Under the pieces are notes generated by a model that saw only the letters and a list, made by a program, of their open reading frames with translations, was not told where the DNA came from and searched no databases. A program made the position numbers and the translations under genes. From Lachnospiraceae bacterium (GTDB taxonomy: Bacteria; Bacillota_A; Clostridia; Lachnospirales; Lachnospiraceae): DNA of 34,980 nucleotides. The stretch spans positions 1,035 through 36,014 of the forward strand of contig VSNT01000024.1 in the NCBI GenBank assembly GCA_009774465.1. The letters are read 5' to 3'. Below are positions 32,984 to 34,980 of the stretch, piece after piece; within the stretch, counting starts at the first letter, position 1; every line of letters begins with the position of its first letter.

Positions 32984-33553
32984 TTGGACAGGCAGAAAGA
33001 AAAGGCTGTTCTGGAAGCAATCCTCTTTACGATGGGCGAGTCGGTGGAGATTGACAGGCTTGCTGCAGTGATTGAGGAAGATAAAGCTACAACCAGACAG
33101 ATTCTTATGGAAATGAAAGAAGCGTATGAGAAAAAAGAAGGCGGAGTGACACTGATAGAGCTGGAAGATTCCTTTCAAATGTGTACCAGAGCAGATATGT
33201 ACGAATATCTGATCAAGATTGCCAGGACACCGCGGAAGTATGTGCTTACCGATACCTTACTAGAAACCCTTTCCATTATTGCGTATAAACAGCCTATTAC
33301 CAGAGCGGAAATTGAAAAGATCAGAGGAGTAAGCTGCGACCATGCAGTGAACAGGCTGGTGGAATTCGGCCTGATTACCGAAGTGGGCAGAATGGATGCG
33401 CCGGGACGCCCCCTGTTGTTTGGAACAACAGAGGAATTTTTGCGCAGCTTTGGAGTAAAATCCTTAGAGGAACTCCCGGCACTTTCGGCAGTGCAGATAG
33501 AAGAGTTTAAAATTCAGGCGGAACAGGAAATCAGTGTGCAGCTTGATGTGTAG
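32984..33553 (+). CDS. scpB: Segregation and condensation protein B
   Basis: Partner of ScpA in the SMC complex. The 189-residue reading frame starts with TTG 32984, 8 nt after GGAGG (32971-32975), which overlaps the scpA stop; translational coupling is likely. Two winged-helix domains are visible: the first (EAILFTMGESVEIDRLAA) and the second with the well-conserved LSIIAYKQPITRAEIEKIRGV and GRMDAPGRPLLFGTT. Its stop is only 4 nt from the stop of the convergent carboxypeptidase gene, leaving no room for a terminator between them. Confidence 0.97.
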   Translation: MDRQKEKAVLEAILFTMGESVEIDRLAAVIEEDKATTRQILMEMKEAYEKKEGGVTLIELEDSFQMCTRADMYEYLIKIARTPRKYVLTDTLLETLSIIAYKQPITRAEIEKIRGVSCDHAVNRLVEFGLITEVGRMDAPGRPLLFGTTEEFLRSFGVKSLEELPALSAVQIEEFKIQAEQEISVQLDV

Positions 33554-33557
33554 GTAA

Positions 33558-34844
33558 TTACAGGCAGTAGTGAAAGAGAATCTGTTTCAGGCACCAGAGG
33601 TAGTTGATGGCAGCTATGCTTTCCGTGGTGTAAATATATTCTACTGCATAAACTTCTCCGTTTACCAGGTAACGGATGGAGCCGACCTGTGTGCCGGAAC
33701 TTACAGGGGCTGTCAACTGATCTTCTATTTGAAAGTCCACCTGAATTTGTTCCCCTGTTTTCAGTAATAATCCCTCCTGACCGGAAGATGGCTTCCGGTC
33801 AATTTTTATTCCCACATATGCACAGGAGTCAAGGGTATCTGTCTGTCCGTTAAGCACTTCAATGGGTTTTAATTTACTTTCATCATAATAAGCTTCCGCT
33901 ATGGTATGATGCTCAAAATGATCAAGTCCATAGGTCATAAGCTGTTTGGTGTCGCTCCATTTATAGGATTTATTATTTGGCCATCCGCAGGCTAAAAGTG
34001 CAACCACGTATGTTCTGTCATCACGTCTTAACGCTCCTACATAGCAATAGCCGGCATTCCCGGTAAATCCTGTTTTACCGGAAAGAGCGCCTTCCATCAT
34101 ACCAAGAAAAGCATTATGATTATTACATTGAAAGCTGCGTCCGCTTGCAACATAGGAGCCATCCTGCTCCTTATAACTTTCAAAGGAATGGGAGGCGGCG
34201 CGGGTAATGGTAAGGAATTCTTCTTTTTTAGGAGAATCTTCAATGCAGTAAGACATAATTTTTGCAAGATCGGCAGCAGTTGTGGAATGGGTTTTTACGG
34301 AACCATCACTGGCAGTAGCTGTGGCATCCAGGCCGTTTGGAGTAATGAAAAAGGTATCAAAACAGCCGATATCTCTGGCTTTCTGGTTCATCATATCTGC
34401 AAAGCTTTCCGTACTTCCGGCGATATGTTCTGCAATAACAACTGCCGCATCATTATGGGATTCCAGCATAAGAGAATACAAAAGGTCCTCCAGCTTATAA
34501 TATTCATCTGCTTTTACATTGAGCTTTACCTTGGGCATACTGGCAGCATAGGAGGAGGCTTTTGCATAATCCTCCGGATGTCCGTATTCCAATGCCAGAA
34601 TACAGGTCATGATTTTGGTAGTGCTTGCCATTGGCAGAATTTTATGGGCATCTTTTTCATACAGGATGCGTCCTGAATCTGCGTCCATTAAGACAGCCGC
34701 CTGGGCGTAAAGCTTAAGTTCCTTTGAGGTTTCTTCTTCTGCGAAGGCAGAAAGGGAAGTACAGGGGGTAAGGAGAAGAAGCACAGTACTGAATATAGAA
34801 ATAAGTCCTATGGATTTGTGAATAAATTTTTTAACAAAATGCAT
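33558..34844 (-). CDS. D-alanyl-D-alanine carboxypeptidase, second copy
   Basis: Another low-molecular-weight PBP, 428 residues, exported by an N-terminal signal peptide (hydrophobic 11-34, cut near AFA-EE). Catalytic motifs: S74-T-T-K77, S129-H-N131 and K257-T-G259. The S-H-N variant of the second motif differs from the S-G-N of the 29426 gene, and overall resemblance between the two is limited to the motif blocks, so they look like old paralogs. The C-terminal beta domain ends in a hydrophobic tail (INYLWCLKQILFHYCL) that may anchor it. ATG 34844 has only a weak GGATG site about 9 nt upstream. It converges on scpB with a 4-nt gap. Confidence 0.92.
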   Translation of the reverse strand: MHFVKKFIHKSIGLISIFSTVLLLLTPCTSLSAFAEEETSKELKLYAQAAVLMDADSGRILYEKDAHKILPMASTTKIMTCILALEYGHPEDYAKASSYAASMPKVKLNVKADEYYKLEDLLYSLMLESHNDAAVVIAEHIAGSTESFADMMNQKARDIGCFDTFFITPNGLDATATASDGSVKTHSTTAADLAKIMSYCIEDSPKKEEFLTITRAASHSFESYKEQDGSYVASGRSFQCNNHNAFLGMMEGALSGKTGFTGNAGYCYVGALRRDDRTYVVALLACGWPNNKSYKWSDTKQLMTYGLDHFEHHTIAEAYYDESKLKPIEVLNGQTDTLDSCAYVGIKIDRKPSSGQEGLLLKTGEQIQVDFQIEDQLTAPVSSGTQVGSIRYLVNGEVYAVEYIYTTESIAAINYLWCLKQILFHYCL

Positions 34845-34880
34845 ATTTTTTCATCCGAACAGGTTATCTCTTTTTATTTT

Positions 34881-34908
34881 TATGTATTTTCTGCCTTAAA
34901 TATGTCAT
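34881..34908 (-). promoter_or_regulatory. Candidate promoter for the second carboxypeptidase gene
   Basis: On the minus strand ATGACA (34903-34908), 16 nt, TACATA (34881-34886). The -35 matches consensus at five of six positions, the -10 at only three. It is about 37 nt from ATG 34844. Confidence 0.35.
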
Positions 34909-34910
34909 AA

Positions 34911-34921
34911 TGTGATAGAAT
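34911..34921 (+). promoter_or_regulatory. Possible extended -10 element pointing out of the window
   Basis: TGTGATAGAAT has the TGn-TAGAAT form seen in the promoter at 15216-15244, on the plus strand. No good -35 lies 16-18 nt upstream. It could drive a divergent gene beyond the right edge. Confidence 0.25.
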
Positions 34922-34980
34922 ACATTTCACTAAAACGATAATTTAAAAAAAATAAGAAAATTAAGAACTTTATACTATGA

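Noticed and set aside
34116..34676. 186-codon plus-strand frame over the second carboxypeptidase
   Set aside because: Opposite to a gene with all three PBP motifs; Gly/Cys-rich without homology that I can see.

Overview
The window looks like a chromosomal segment from a strictly anaerobic, AT-rich, Gram-positive gut-type Clostridia, most likely Lachnospiraceae. The evidence is the era-yqzL-recO order, the single-chain GlyRS, Clostridia-style lipoproteins and DUF4317/DUF4349 proteins, a giant fused 2-hydroxyacyl-CoA-dehydratase-activase protein, and many TTG/GTG starts behind strong GGAGG-type ribosome binding sites. There are no phage genes, transposases, CRISPR arrays, tRNAs or rRNAs. Most of the segment is a housekeeping backbone.

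Layout. 1-3600: the tail of an RluF-type pseudouridine synthase (cut by the window edge), an NAD-dependent DNA ligase with several non-canonical active-site residues, and MetA with the acetyl-CoA-type residue E111. 3804-9597: a dCache methyl-accepting chemotaxis receptor, a GH133-type glycogen debranching enzyme, a small coiled-coil protein and a degenerate-EAL/HDOD protein. 9629-15051 (minus strand): a 1418-residue fusion of two activase ATPase modules with COG3580/COG3581-like regions, followed by a DUF4317 gene. 15064-15293 is a divergent promoter region. 15294-17358 (plus): a compact three-gene operon of a rhomboid-like membrane protein with a C-terminal zinc ribbon, a sigma-70-like protein lacking region 4 and the region 2.4 promoter-reading residues, and an unrecognised 145-residue protein. 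17409-20336 is a PreP-like M16C protease.

20337-20705 has no gene but contains a long imperfect inverted repeat of about 196 bp (20398-20593). 20706-25641 holds a DUF4349 lipoprotein, era, a yqzL-like gene overlapping recO by about 62 nt, a small lipoprotein and glyS. 25660-28616 holds alaS and rpsU; rpsU has a strong promoter and a predicted hairpin that pairs with its Shine-Dalgarno sequence. 28738-34844 holds a CmpB-like membrane protein, a D-Ala-D-Ala carboxypeptidase, a YkuE-like phosphoesterase, deoC, scpA, scpB and, converging on them, a second D-Ala-D-Ala carboxypeptidase.

The best candidates for undescribed biology are the sigma-like/rhomboid-like/unknown operon (15294-17358), the giant activase fusion (10795-15051), and the long non-coding dyad (20398-20593). 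Start codons were chosen by ribosome-binding-site spacing and family N-termini, and several differ from the longest open frame. All family calls are from motif recognition by eye; no database search was run.
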